64,000 nt of DNA, from NCBI RefSeq assembly GCF_007830125.1, contig NZ_VLLG01000003.1, positions 1,910,271-1,974,270 on the forward strand, given 5' to 3'. How positions within the stretch are numbered: position 1 is the stretch's first letter; every line of letters starts with the position of its first letter. This document shows, piece by piece, positions 36,601-42,684 of this stretch. The position numbers and the translations under genes were made by a program. This DNA comes from Chitinophaga japonensis (GTDB lineage Bacteria > Bacteroidota > Bacteroidia > Chitinophagales > Chitinophagaceae). The notes under the pieces are model-generated. The model did no database searches, was not told the DNA's origin, and saw only the letters and a list, made by a program, of their open reading frames with translations.

Positions 36601-37641
36601 CCAGGGCCGGTTGCCGGCCAGCGATTTGGTATGGAGGATGAGCTGGCGGGCCTGTTCTCCTTTTAACAGGGACAGCGCCACAAAGGGCAGGCCGCCGTCG
36701 TCCGCCACGGCTGCCGCAAATGCAGGCACGTCGCTTACGCGGGTCATAGGCCCCTGCGCAATGGGATAGGGAATGCCCAGCTCTTTGGAAAGCGGGTTGC
36801 CCGGGCTTAATACATTCAGTGTTTTTGCCTGGTGCAGGTGCCCGTGGGCAGCTTCCTGCAGGGCAAATACCAGCCTGCCCAACTTTTTGTAGCGTTGCGC
36901 CAGGTCAATGCCGATGGCGATGTCCTGGCCCAGGGGCAGGTAGCCTTTGTCCAGGTCCAGCGTGTGCAGGTATGGTTCCAGGTCGGCCTGCGTGGCCTGC
37001 TCCGGCAGGGCGGGAGAGTGGGGGCGTACCAGCACCCGGAAGTGGTCTATGACCCGGGTTTCGTTGCCGTTCAGCTTTTCGCATACGCTTTTAAGGGCGG
37101 CGGGCGCCTGGCATTCAGGGAACAATACGAGCTGGCTGTCCAGCACCACGCCTGCCGCGCCGGTAGCGTACAGCGCGGCGGCCGTATGAATGCCTGCGCC
37201 GCCCTGCACCCAAATGGGCACATCCCTCACTTCCCTGGCTACACGCTGGAACAGGATGAAGGAGGATTCATCGCTTACCTGCCCGGCGCCTTCATTGCCT
37301 TTTACAATAATACCGCTGGCCTGTGCGGCCCTGGCTTTGTGCGCTTCGCCTATGGAATGCACCTGGTAGTATATCTGTACGCCGGGGCGCAATGATACCT
37401 TCATGCCATAGGGCAGGATGGCCAATGTCACCTGTTCCGGTAAGGAGATATCCATAGGATGGGCGCCGGCAAAGCAAACGCCGAAGGGCTGATCGCTTTG
37501 CGCGGTGAAGCGGGAAAGGGCGGCTGCTGCTAATGCTTTGTCTCGCCCAAGGTGAATGACAGGAAATGCTTTTGCTTTCGCCAGGGCCAAAGCAAGCCCT
37601 GCGTCGGGTTTTTCAAAAGGAGTAACGCCAATAATATTCAT
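30604..37641 (-). CDS. multidomain PUFA-synthase-like synthase A: (NMO/ER-like)x2-KS-AT-ACP-ACP-KR
   Basis: 2345 residues. Two NMO/PfaD-like flavin barrels occupy 1-620. The first is divergent (GAGQVSDE where the active-site loop should be), and the second is intact with ECGGHVG (His426). KS about 640-1080 has Cys829, His964 and His1004. AT about 1180-1480 has Ser1273 (GHSYGE) and His1377. Two ACPs have Ser1688 and Ser1802, both in LSIDSIKRMEIIGEL, the signature of Pfa/PUFA carriers (usually LGIDSIKRVEIL). KR about 1890-2345 has GGAQGIT at 2081-2087, Ser2251, Tyr2264 and Asn2268. It reads as a PfaA-like iterative synthase with a PfaD-like enoyl reductase fused in front. The product is unknown. 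It is the first gene of the cluster. Confidence 0.9.
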   Translation of the reverse strand: MNIIGVTPFEKPDAGLALALAKAKAFPVIHLGRDKALAAAALSRFTAQSDQPFGVCFAGAHPMDISLPEQVTLAILPYGMKVSLRPGVQIYYQVHSIGEAHKARAAQASGIIVKGNEGAGQVSDESSFILFQRVAREVRDVPIWVQGGAGIHTAAALYATGAAGVVLDSQLVLFPECQAPAALKSVCEKLNGNETRVIDHFRVLVRPHSPALPEQATQADLEPYLHTLDLDKGYLPLGQDIAIGIDLAQRYKKLGRLVFALQEAAHGHLHQAKTLNVLSPGNPLSKELGIPYPIAQGPMTRVSDVPAFAAAVADDGGLPFVALSLLKGEQARQLILHTKSLAGNRPWGVGILGFAPPELREEQISYIKEERPPIVLIAGGRPSQAKALEQAGIKTFLHVPSASLLDMFIKEGARRFVFEGRECGGHVGPLSSMVLWERQVERLLQEEHAGQFSIFFAGGIHDALSAAFVSVLAAPLAAKGARIGVLMGTAYIYTREAVSSGAILQQFQEQAMEHKETVLLETAPGHETRCLYTPFADFFNAEKTRLQLAGTDKKEIWALLEQLNVGRLRIAAKGMERRGDALVKINAGEQLQAGMYMIGQVAALRDRIISIAELHKVVAEDNFTLVQQATPPPAPRRPEKALDVAIVGMACIYPGARNIEEYWRNIILGKDCITEVPDERWNKALYFDPAATGGEKSPSKWGGFIPKIDFDPVAFGIPPQSLAAIDPAQLLSLLVAKQALDNAGYGSANINRENVSVIIGAEAGTDLANNYGFRSLFTQVFGEVPPELHDTLPKLTEDSFPGVLANVIAGRITNRLDLGGRNYTVDAACASSLAAIDLACQELILEKSDMVIAGAADLHNSINDYLMFASTHALSRKGKCATFDADADGIALGEGVAMVVLKRYEDAQRDGDTIYAVIKGVGGSSDGKSLGLTAPRKAGQTSALERAYEQAGISPAAAGLVEAHGTGTVVGDRTELSAISDLLVRSGATAAQTHLGSVKTQIGHTKCAAGLAGLIKAALSVYHGVKPPTLHLQTPNGFYDPAHSPFAFNTQAGLWNADKRIAGISAFGFGGTNFHAVIENHSPSVPDTPVISAWPAELLVFRGRIPDDVQPLLQKVKTLLENNDNIQLKDIAYSLYTYNALPVQLCIVADSTEDLLLKLDLALTGVAANGIYPTQPVEGKVAFLFPGQGSQRVDMARDLLVAFPAMRRLLKDKPHYEQVLFPAAAFDPARQKEQRTAIRDTRRAQPLLGMVDLAIATFLQALGIAPDMLAGHSYGELPALCFAGVFAEDQLVPLSEKRAAAILDAVGDDKGAMLAVSCKEEVLTGLTWDTEDIWLVNHNSPLQWVVAGTTPAIARLAEKLQGANIYFQQLEVACAFHSPLLARAKELYHTAISDAAFREPSIPVWSNTTAAVYPSAPDAIRERLAEHLVQPVKFAEEIEQMYAQGARIFIETGPGKVLSNLTRAIIGDDELILHTEDKDQPGITHLLHTIARYMASGRPVQMEKLFEGRNAGPLDLDAPEQYKKSSTVWLVNGQMAVPATGKLPAHGALPITTPLRLKGAQPNTVVINQGGAEQMVEAYLNSVKHIVQAQRDVILGYLGHTPQHFNTAPLPDLSPAQPIPPAAPLHASGNGSSNGHAYTNGSSAPQPAPAAGKDVKEILLAVISDKTGYPPDMLGMEMDLEADLSIDSIKRMEIIGELRTRLGGFRNAAVGEETLVEQLAAIKTLKGLVDWITENATEAAALNTTSNILPPASSIPPPASNIPLQASDIQTVLLNVVSEKTGYPPDMLGLELDLEADLSIDSIKRMEIIGELKTRLGGLQQNGQQAEEQMEQLAAIKTLQGLIQWLAETSAGQFEPVQEAKKIIEQGFVNNGLQEKLSRMRFELTPSLLQANAVAHLEGYAFAVTDDGGPIATAIKNLLEQQGASVTIIREADPLEGYHGLIILDIFSSPQRPDIISSFSLVKKLDFDKVKWVYAISDFDGHLGQADLQLLQHFQGYTGFFKSLDKEYEHTKCRTINLANKLSPEKIAAIALDEILHPEGPSEVIYHNDARQTREPVPSRLTIGNAPDIHLDKQSVILVLGGAQGITSELMIRFSKEYPCHYILVGRSADPRKHMQDQYAFLKSKDEIRQYLVAQGQLKKPADIEKKTAEIHKYNQILHTITALEQNGATVAYHSLDLRDEAGLRTFIHSVYKEYGRIDGVVHGAGLLEDKLFHQKTPESFERVFSTKVTPLRVLAEQLNADTQFVILFSSVASVYGNRGQTDYAAANSVMDRYARVLKQQLNAKVMAINWGPWKGTGMVSPSLEKEYERRGIALIPLPDGMETFIDELKYGNESQVVIMAGSMK
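32335..32406. repeat. 21-base tandem repeat inside the inter-ACP linker of synthase A
   Basis: Residues about 1746-1769 (NILPPAS, SIPPPAS, NIPLQAS, DI) are three copies of a 7-residue unit. In DNA the plus strand shows recurring GGATGTTGGATGCAGGA-like words. It acts as a Pro/Ala/Ser spacer between the ACPs and may derive from the same kind of word repeats found at gene ends. Confidence 0.65.
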
Positions 37642-38553
37642 CCGTTAATATTTTAATTTTCTTAATGGATAGATGGAACACGGATGTTCCTGTACATAGC
37701 CACCTGTATGGTGCTCGGTCATCTTTTCATAGTTGTATGGTTTGCTCCGGCAGCAGGCAACGGTTAACGGTATACCCCAAATAATTCCCGTGCCTTACCG
37801 GAAGGCTTATGGCTATCTGAAACTAATAAGTGCCTATCATTCCTATATATACGGTCTATTCGACGGACAGGGTTGTTGTTGCGTGCATTTTTTTTGCAGA
37901 ACATAGGGAAGACCAGGTGAATGATGGTTTGAAGATGCACCTGGTAACGTACCGTATTTAAAAGATATAGTCAGCTCAATAAAGATATCCTACCTGTAAT
38001 GCTCACACGTATCCATGTTATTCACATGCGTTTGGCAGCTCCTGTTCAACTGTTCTACATGAACATCCGCCTTATGCCGGCGAGGGAACAAAAGGTGCTG
38101 CTAAAACTATCACATTTGTAATTGCGGCATTTTTGATGCGACGAAGTTTAAGGCTCATAGGGTCTGTAGTTTGTGTTAATCTGACATGAATTTACAAAAA
38201 AAATAGTTCATAATACCCCCCTGTAACCCACTATGAGCGCCCGGTTCATTCCAAATAGGAATATATAATTATTTTATATCCGTATAATCCTTACAGGAAG
38301 GGAGCGATGAATATTTATGAAGCGTATTTTTTTATTATTAAGTCTTTTTCAGGGTAGGTAAGCAATACATTATTCCCTGTATTAACGCAGGTATATGCTG
38401 CGGGATCACGAATGGCAAATGACGATGATTCGTGTGAGAGGAAATTATGATATATAGAAAATCCGGTTTATGAAACTTGCTGGTCTCAATAAGTTTGTTT
38501 AGCTTCGGGCACGGCGCATCTCTGGTTGCCCCGATGATCCCTGTTACAAACCA
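37642..38553. other. 912-base non-coding region between the cluster and the divergent orphan operon
   Basis: No convincing gene is seen; a 74-codon minus-strand frame at 38338-38562 has no protein-like features. The region is AT-richer than its surroundings. It must hold the promoter of the biosynthetic cluster (minus strand) and that of the divergent operon at 38554. One hairpin-capable pair is present: ACCAGGTG at 37912-37919 and CACCTGGT at 37938-37945, with 18 bases between. No regulator gene is adjacent. Confidence 0.6.
38467..38497 (+). promoter_or_regulatory. candidate Bacteroidota promoter for the 38554 operon
   Basis: TAAGTTTG at 38490-38497 matches the Bacteroidota -7 consensus TAnnTTTG. 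TTTA at 38467-38470, 19 bases upstream, stands in for the -33 TTTG. Transcription would start near 38503, giving a leader of about 50 bases. Confidence 0.4.
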
Positions 38554-40131
38554 ATGAAGCAAATTTTTACTCTCCGCACCTTATTTCGCGGCTGCTTATA
38601 CGCCGGTTTCGCAAATATGTTCCTGCTGATGGCATTGCCAGGCTATGCGCAGTCCGACAGCTCTGAACCCGCTGCCCCCGTTACCCAGACCAGCGACAAT
38701 ACCAATGATATTGTACCCGTGGAATTTGACCTGGGGGCCCGCTCCCTGAAGCACATCCTGCCTTTTGACAAGCAGTTCTCCATCAAATTCACGAACATAC
38801 CGGCCGGCGTACAGGCCATCATTGCCCGCGTATATGTGATCAACGATGCGTCCTATGAGCGGAAACATTACCGGAACGGGCCGAAGGAGATTGATTTTAA
38901 ATACGTGATGTCACTGCCCGACAACCGGGTACTGAAGTCCGACTCCCTGGTGAGGAACGCCGGCTTTTCCGGTACGGAGGCCAGCACCCTCTTCCCGTTC
39001 AAGCTGAAGCCGAACCACAATTATATCCTGGAAGTGGAGGCCAATGAATCCGCGCCGCTCACTGCCAGCCAGCAGGAAGCCCTGGCCGCCACGCTCAAGG
39101 AGGACGCCAGCCTTACCCGGTTCATTGACACTATTGCTTACCAGCGTTTTGTGAACCCTACCGGCTACAAAATGCTGCCTGCCGTTACCGAAGGATTTTC
39201 TTCGGCGGTAGCGACCGCGGTGAAAAAGGCAGATCCTTCCTATATCCTCGTTAAAAAGGATTATGAAACGGAGCTGAAGAATATCGTGGAGCTGTTCCGG
39301 GGCATCGGCAATGCCTCCCGGAACCTGGCGGACCTGGAGAGAAGGCTGCTGGGAGGGAACAATGCCACCCTGTCCGCCAGGCAACGGCAGCAGCAGGTGA
39401 ATATAAATGCGGTACGGCGCAACGTGCGTAACATCAAATGGATCGCGCTCCAAAAGAACGATGATACCTATACGAAGCTGGTAGGGCAGTTGGGCAAGAT
39501 CGCCCGGGAGAATGACAGCACCGCCCTGAACGAGGCCCTGGCAGACGATACCAGCGAATTTATCCGCGAGTTGGACGAGGTAATAGCCGCCAAGGACCAG
39601 GCCATAGATGAACTGATCAGCCAATATATCGTCAGCAATGTGCGCAGCAACCGCGTGCTGTCCGCCACCTACCCGCAGGATTTTGTGAAGCAGGCCCGCC
39701 TGTACATCACCTTTGATCTGGGGCTGGCGTATGTGGGCCGCATGGACCGGGCTAACGTATATACAGGACTGAACATTTATTTCCGTCCCCTGGATAAAAC
39801 CATCCCCCTGTCGCATTACCGGGAGCCCTGGGACTTTGTATTGTCCCGCACTTCCCTGCTGCTGGGCTTTTCCATTACTTCCGTGCAGCAGGACAGCGTA
39901 CGGAAAGGATTGCTGGATGACAACAAGGCGCTCGTGCTGGGCGTAGGCTTCCGCCTCACCCCCTGGCTGAAGATCAACAGCGGCGGATATTTCTATTATA
40001 AACTCCCGGCCAATCCCCTGGCCAGCACCAACAATTACCGCTTTGCCGCGGCGCCTTTCGTTTCTCTCTCGATCGATGTAGATGCCAAATCGCTTTTACA
40101 GGGAATAGGGGACGCCGTTTTTAAACAATAA
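38554..40131 (+). CDS. exported protein of unknown function with C-terminal beta-barrel-like region
   Basis: 525 residues with a signal peptide (cut near PGYAQS, residue 33). I do not recognise a family. After a Ser/Thr/Pro-rich start comes a beta-rich domain (about 55-185, PVEFDLGARSLKHILPFDKQFSIKF) and a charged helical segment likely to form coiled coil (about 225-370). A last part about 390-520 has alternating strands (LYITFDLGLAYVG, SLLLGFSI, ALVLGVGFRLTPWLKI, APFVSLSIDVD) like outer-membrane barrel strands. It heads a tight three-gene unit with a small cytosolic-looking protein and a lipoprotein. An envelope-spanning or surface role is inferred. Confidence 0.75.
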   Translation: MKQIFTLRTLFRGCLYAGFANMFLLMALPGYAQSDSSEPAAPVTQTSDNTNDIVPVEFDLGARSLKHILPFDKQFSIKFTNIPAGVQAIIARVYVINDASYERKHYRNGPKEIDFKYVMSLPDNRVLKSDSLVRNAGFSGTEASTLFPFKLKPNHNYILEVEANESAPLTASQQEALAATLKEDASLTRFIDTIAYQRFVNPTGYKMLPAVTEGFSSAVATAVKKADPSYILVKKDYETELKNIVELFRGIGNASRNLADLERRLLGGNNATLSARQRQQQVNINAVRRNVRNIKWIALQKNDDTYTKLVGQLGKIARENDSTALNEALADDTSEFIRELDEVIAAKDQAIDELISQYIVSNVRSNRVLSATYPQDFVKQARLYITFDLGLAYVGRMDRANVYTGLNIYFRPLDKTIPLSHYREPWDFVLSRTSLLLGFSITSVQQDSVRKGLLDDNKALVLGVGFRLTPWLKINSGGYFYYKLPANPLASTNNYRFAAAPFVSLSIDVDAKSLLQGIGDAVFKQ

Positions 40132-40136
40132 GCACC

Positions 40137-40490
40137 ATGGCTATAAAAGTAAGAGGGCTCACCTTTGAGCCGGACACCATCCGTAAGGGCACCACGCCGG
40201 TTACCGTATCGTTTGAGGCTAAAACAGGCAATATGGCCAGCCGCGACGTTGTTTTCCTGCTGACGGTGGAAGAAGAGCAGCCGGTCTTCATCATCACGGA
40301 GGAGGGGGAACGGGAAAAGTCGGACCGCTCGGAGAAGGACATCGAGGCTAACTGGACCTTGTATGAAATGGAGCTGGAATTTGAGCTGACGGAGGGCTCC
40401 TTCAGGCTGCAGCCCTGCCAGATCGTGCTGGAGGCCACGGACGCCAACGGGGATACCTCTTCCACGGAAGGCGTATTGTATTTTAAATAA
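40137..40490 (+). CDS. small protein of unknown function, Ig-like beta fold
   Basis: 117 residues with no signal peptide or membrane segment. Strand-rich and acidic, it starts AIKVRGLTFEPDTIRKGTTPVTV and ends in ATDANGDTSSTEGVLYF, a pattern suggesting an Ig-like sandwich. It lies 5 bases after the 38554 gene and 6 before the lipoprotein gene, so it is certainly in their operon. It could be a partner or a chaperone-like component of its two exported neighbours. No function can be assigned. Confidence 0.65.
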   Translation: MAIKVRGLTFEPDTIRKGTTPVTVSFEAKTGNMASRDVVFLLTVEEEQPVFIITEEGEREKSDRSEKDIEANWTLYEMELEFELTEGSFRLQPCQIVLEATDANGDTSSTEGVLYFK

Positions 40491-40496
40491 CGGATT

Positions 40497-41213
40497 ATGC
40501 AGCACAAACCATATATATTATTATGCCTGTTCATTGCCGCTGTCATGGGCTGTGAAAAGGATGTGGACACCTATACCATAGGCGGGGAAGACGGCCCTGC
40601 CGTAGCAGACATTATCCGGTTCAGCGGCGTTTCCAGCCTGCAGTTGGAGGCGGACAGCAGCAGCACCAGCGTGCTTACCGTACAGCTACACCCGGAAGCT
40701 GATGCCGCCAACCGGGATGTACAGTTCAAGACCTCGCTGGGCACTTTTGAGAACGGGGATACGGTGCTGACCGTAAAAGCCAATGCCAGCGGGGTGGCGT
40801 CTGCAACGCTGCTGAGTGACCAGGCAGGTACGGCGAAGGTCTCCGCGGAAGTAAAATCCATCCGGATCGATACCACCCTGGTATTCCAGCCGGCAGCGCC
40901 TGATGATATCTTATTATCTGCAGACGCTTACCGGGTGGATACCAATACATCCGTGAACGTTACCACGCAATTATTCAGGAACCCGGGCCGGGGCAAGGTC
41001 ACCAGCCCGGTGAAGGTATTCTTTACTGTTACCGCGCCGGATACAGCCACGTATCAACTGGTGTACCCGGCCTTTGCTTTTTCGGAAGAGAAGGCGGCTA
41101 CCATTACCATCAGCAATCCCTTTAAACAGGCGGGGGCGTTCAGGATAGCCAGCTACGTGCTGTCCGCTCAGAACGATACGCTCCGCAAGGAGATATTGAT
41201 AGCAATACAATAA
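40497..41213 (+). CDS. lipoprotein with two Ig-like (invasin/Big-type) domains
   Basis: 238 residues. Lipobox AVMGC puts the lipidated Cys at about residue 19. The rest looks like two bacterial Ig-like domains of the invasin Big_1 type. The first (about 38-130) has VLTVQLHPEADAANRDVQFKT, and TVLTVKANASGVASATLLSD, whose NASGVASATL matches the Big_1 ASGxA pattern. The second spans about 135-238. It is the third gene of the orphan operon and converges on the efflux genes with a 6-base gap. It is probably anchored in the outer membrane. The partner or ligand is unknown. Confidence 0.7.
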   Translation: MQHKPYILLCLFIAAVMGCEKDVDTYTIGGEDGPAVADIIRFSGVSSLQLEADSSSTSVLTVQLHPEADAANRDVQFKTSLGTFENGDTVLTVKANASGVASATLLSDQAGTAKVSAEVKSIRIDTTLVFQPAAPDDILLSADAYRVDTNTSVNVTTQLFRNPGRGKVTSPVKVFFTVTAPDTATYQLVYPAFAFSEEKAATITISNPFKQAGAFRIASYVLSAQNDTLRKEILIAIQ

Positions 41214-41219
41214 CGCCTG

Positions 41220-42674
41220 TTAACGCCATCCTCCCCCCAGGGCCTGGTACAACTGCACGGTGCCGGCCAGCATTTTCCTGCGCGCCTGTATCAGTGACAG
41301 TTCTGCTTCCAGCACGCTTTTCTGTGCCGTAATGATCTCCAGGTAGGAGGCATAGCCGCCCAGGAACAGGTCGTTGGCGGTAGAAACGGCACTTTGCAGC
41401 ACGGTCACTTCCTTTGATTTCAGCTTGTACACTTCCTGCTGGTTGGCAATGTTGCACAGCGCCACGGATACCTCCTGGTAAGCCCGCAGTATTTTTTGCT
41501 GGTAATCGTAATAGGATATCCGGGTATTGGACTGCTGTATCTGGTATTGTGCGGTGAGCTGTTTCTGGTTGAACAGGGGAGCGGTAATGCTGCCCAGCAC
41601 CCCATAGGCCAGCGAGCCGGGATTCAGCAGCAGCCCTGCCTTGAAGGCGTTATAGCCAACATAGGGCGTAATGCTGAGTGAGGGCAGGAAGGCTTTCCTG
41701 GCCGCCAGCACGTCTGCTTTGGAGGCTGCCAGTTCCAGCTCCGCCTGTTTAATGTCCGGGCGGTTGGTGAGCAGGCCGCCCGGGATGCCGGGCCGCCAGG
41801 TAGCAGCCAGGGTATCCACGGCCAATTGTTTACCGCGGGGCACCGGCTGCGGGAACCGTCCCAACAGGTAATTCAGCTCTGCTTCCACTACCAGTTGCCG
41901 TTGCCGGGTGGTATACTCGCGGCTGCGGGTGTCCAGCAACTGCGCCTGGAACTGCTGTTCGGCCAGCAGGGTAGCGCGGCCGGCCGCTTTCTGCACCTGC
42001 ACGGTGGCCAGGGCCGTTTCCTGTAGCGCAATATTCTTTTGCAGGATGGCCAGCTCGCTGTCCAGCGCTATTAATTCATAGTAGTGGGCCGCTACTTCAG
42101 ACACCAGCAGGGTGGTAATGAGCCGCTTGCCCTGGGTGCTGGCCAGGAAGCGCATCAGCGCCGCCTTTTTACGCTGCTTCAGCTTACCCCAGAGGTCTAC
42201 CTGCCAACTGCTGCGCAGGCCCAGGAAATAGTCCGGCACCGCGGGATCAGGTATGCGCTGGTCCTTGTCTATGTTAGGCGAAAGGTTGGTATCGTAGTTG
42301 CCCACGCCGTTCATGGTATAGTCCCCGAATTTGTCTACGCCGGCGGAGGCGGTCAGATTCGCCGTAGGCAGCCAGGCATGTTTGGCGGCCAGCAGCACGG
42401 CGCCGGAGATCTTCACCTTCTCTTCCGCTTTCCGCAGGCTGTAGTTGCGCTGCAGGGCCGTATCAATGAGCGCCCGCAGGCGGGCATCCTTGAAGAACTG
42501 CTGCCAGGGCATGTGGCCGATGCCGGCCGTGTCTGTGCTGCCGGTAAAGGTGTCCGGCATGGCAGGCTGCTCCGGCAGCACCAGCGGCTGCGGCAGGCGG
42601 CAGCCCAGCACCAGCAGCAGGCCCAGCGCCGCCAGGTACTTAATATTATATCGTGGTCTTTTATAGTTGTTCAT
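41220..42674 (-). CDS. RND efflux outer-membrane factor (OprM/NodT-type lipoprotein)
   Basis: 484 residues from ATG at 42674. Lipobox LVLGC; the mature protein has the two repeated TolC-type outer-membrane efflux domains. Landmarks include the LIDTALQRNYSLRKAEEKVKIS and SSWQVDLWGKLKQRKKAA helices in the first half and TNRPDIKQAELELAASKADVLAARKAFLPSL in the second. As a trimer it forms the outer-membrane duct of a tripartite RND pump. It is the last gene of a three-gene unit and starts 10 bases after the permease stop. The adaptor and permease are its partners. Confidence 0.92.
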   Translation of the reverse strand: MNNYKRPRYNIKYLAALGLLLVLGCRLPQPLVLPEQPAMPDTFTGSTDTAGIGHMPWQQFFKDARLRALIDTALQRNYSLRKAEEKVKISGAVLLAAKHAWLPTANLTASAGVDKFGDYTMNGVGNYDTNLSPNIDKDQRIPDPAVPDYFLGLRSSWQVDLWGKLKQRKKAALMRFLASTQGKRLITTLLVSEVAAHYYELIALDSELAILQKNIALQETALATVQVQKAAGRATLLAEQQFQAQLLDTRSREYTTRQRQLVVEAELNYLLGRFPQPVPRGKQLAVDTLAATWRPGIPGGLLTNRPDIKQAELELAASKADVLAARKAFLPSLSITPYVGYNAFKAGLLLNPGSLAYGVLGSITAPLFNQKQLTAQYQIQQSNTRISYYDYQQKILRAYQEVSVALCNIANQQEVYKLKSKEVTVLQSAVSTANDLFLGGYASYLEIITAQKSVLEAELSLIQARRKMLAGTVQLYQALGGGWR

Positions 42675-42684
42675 TATATACGCT

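Noticed and set aside
26183..37641. Classical omega-3 PUFA synthase cluster
   Set aside because: Only one DH, no CLF domain, fused ER and PPTase, plus glycosyl- and acyltransferases; it is Pfa-related but not the standard pfaA-E set.
38338..38562. 74-codon minus-strand frame upstream of the 38554 operon
   Set aside because: No protein-like features and it would overlap the likely promoter of the divergent operon.
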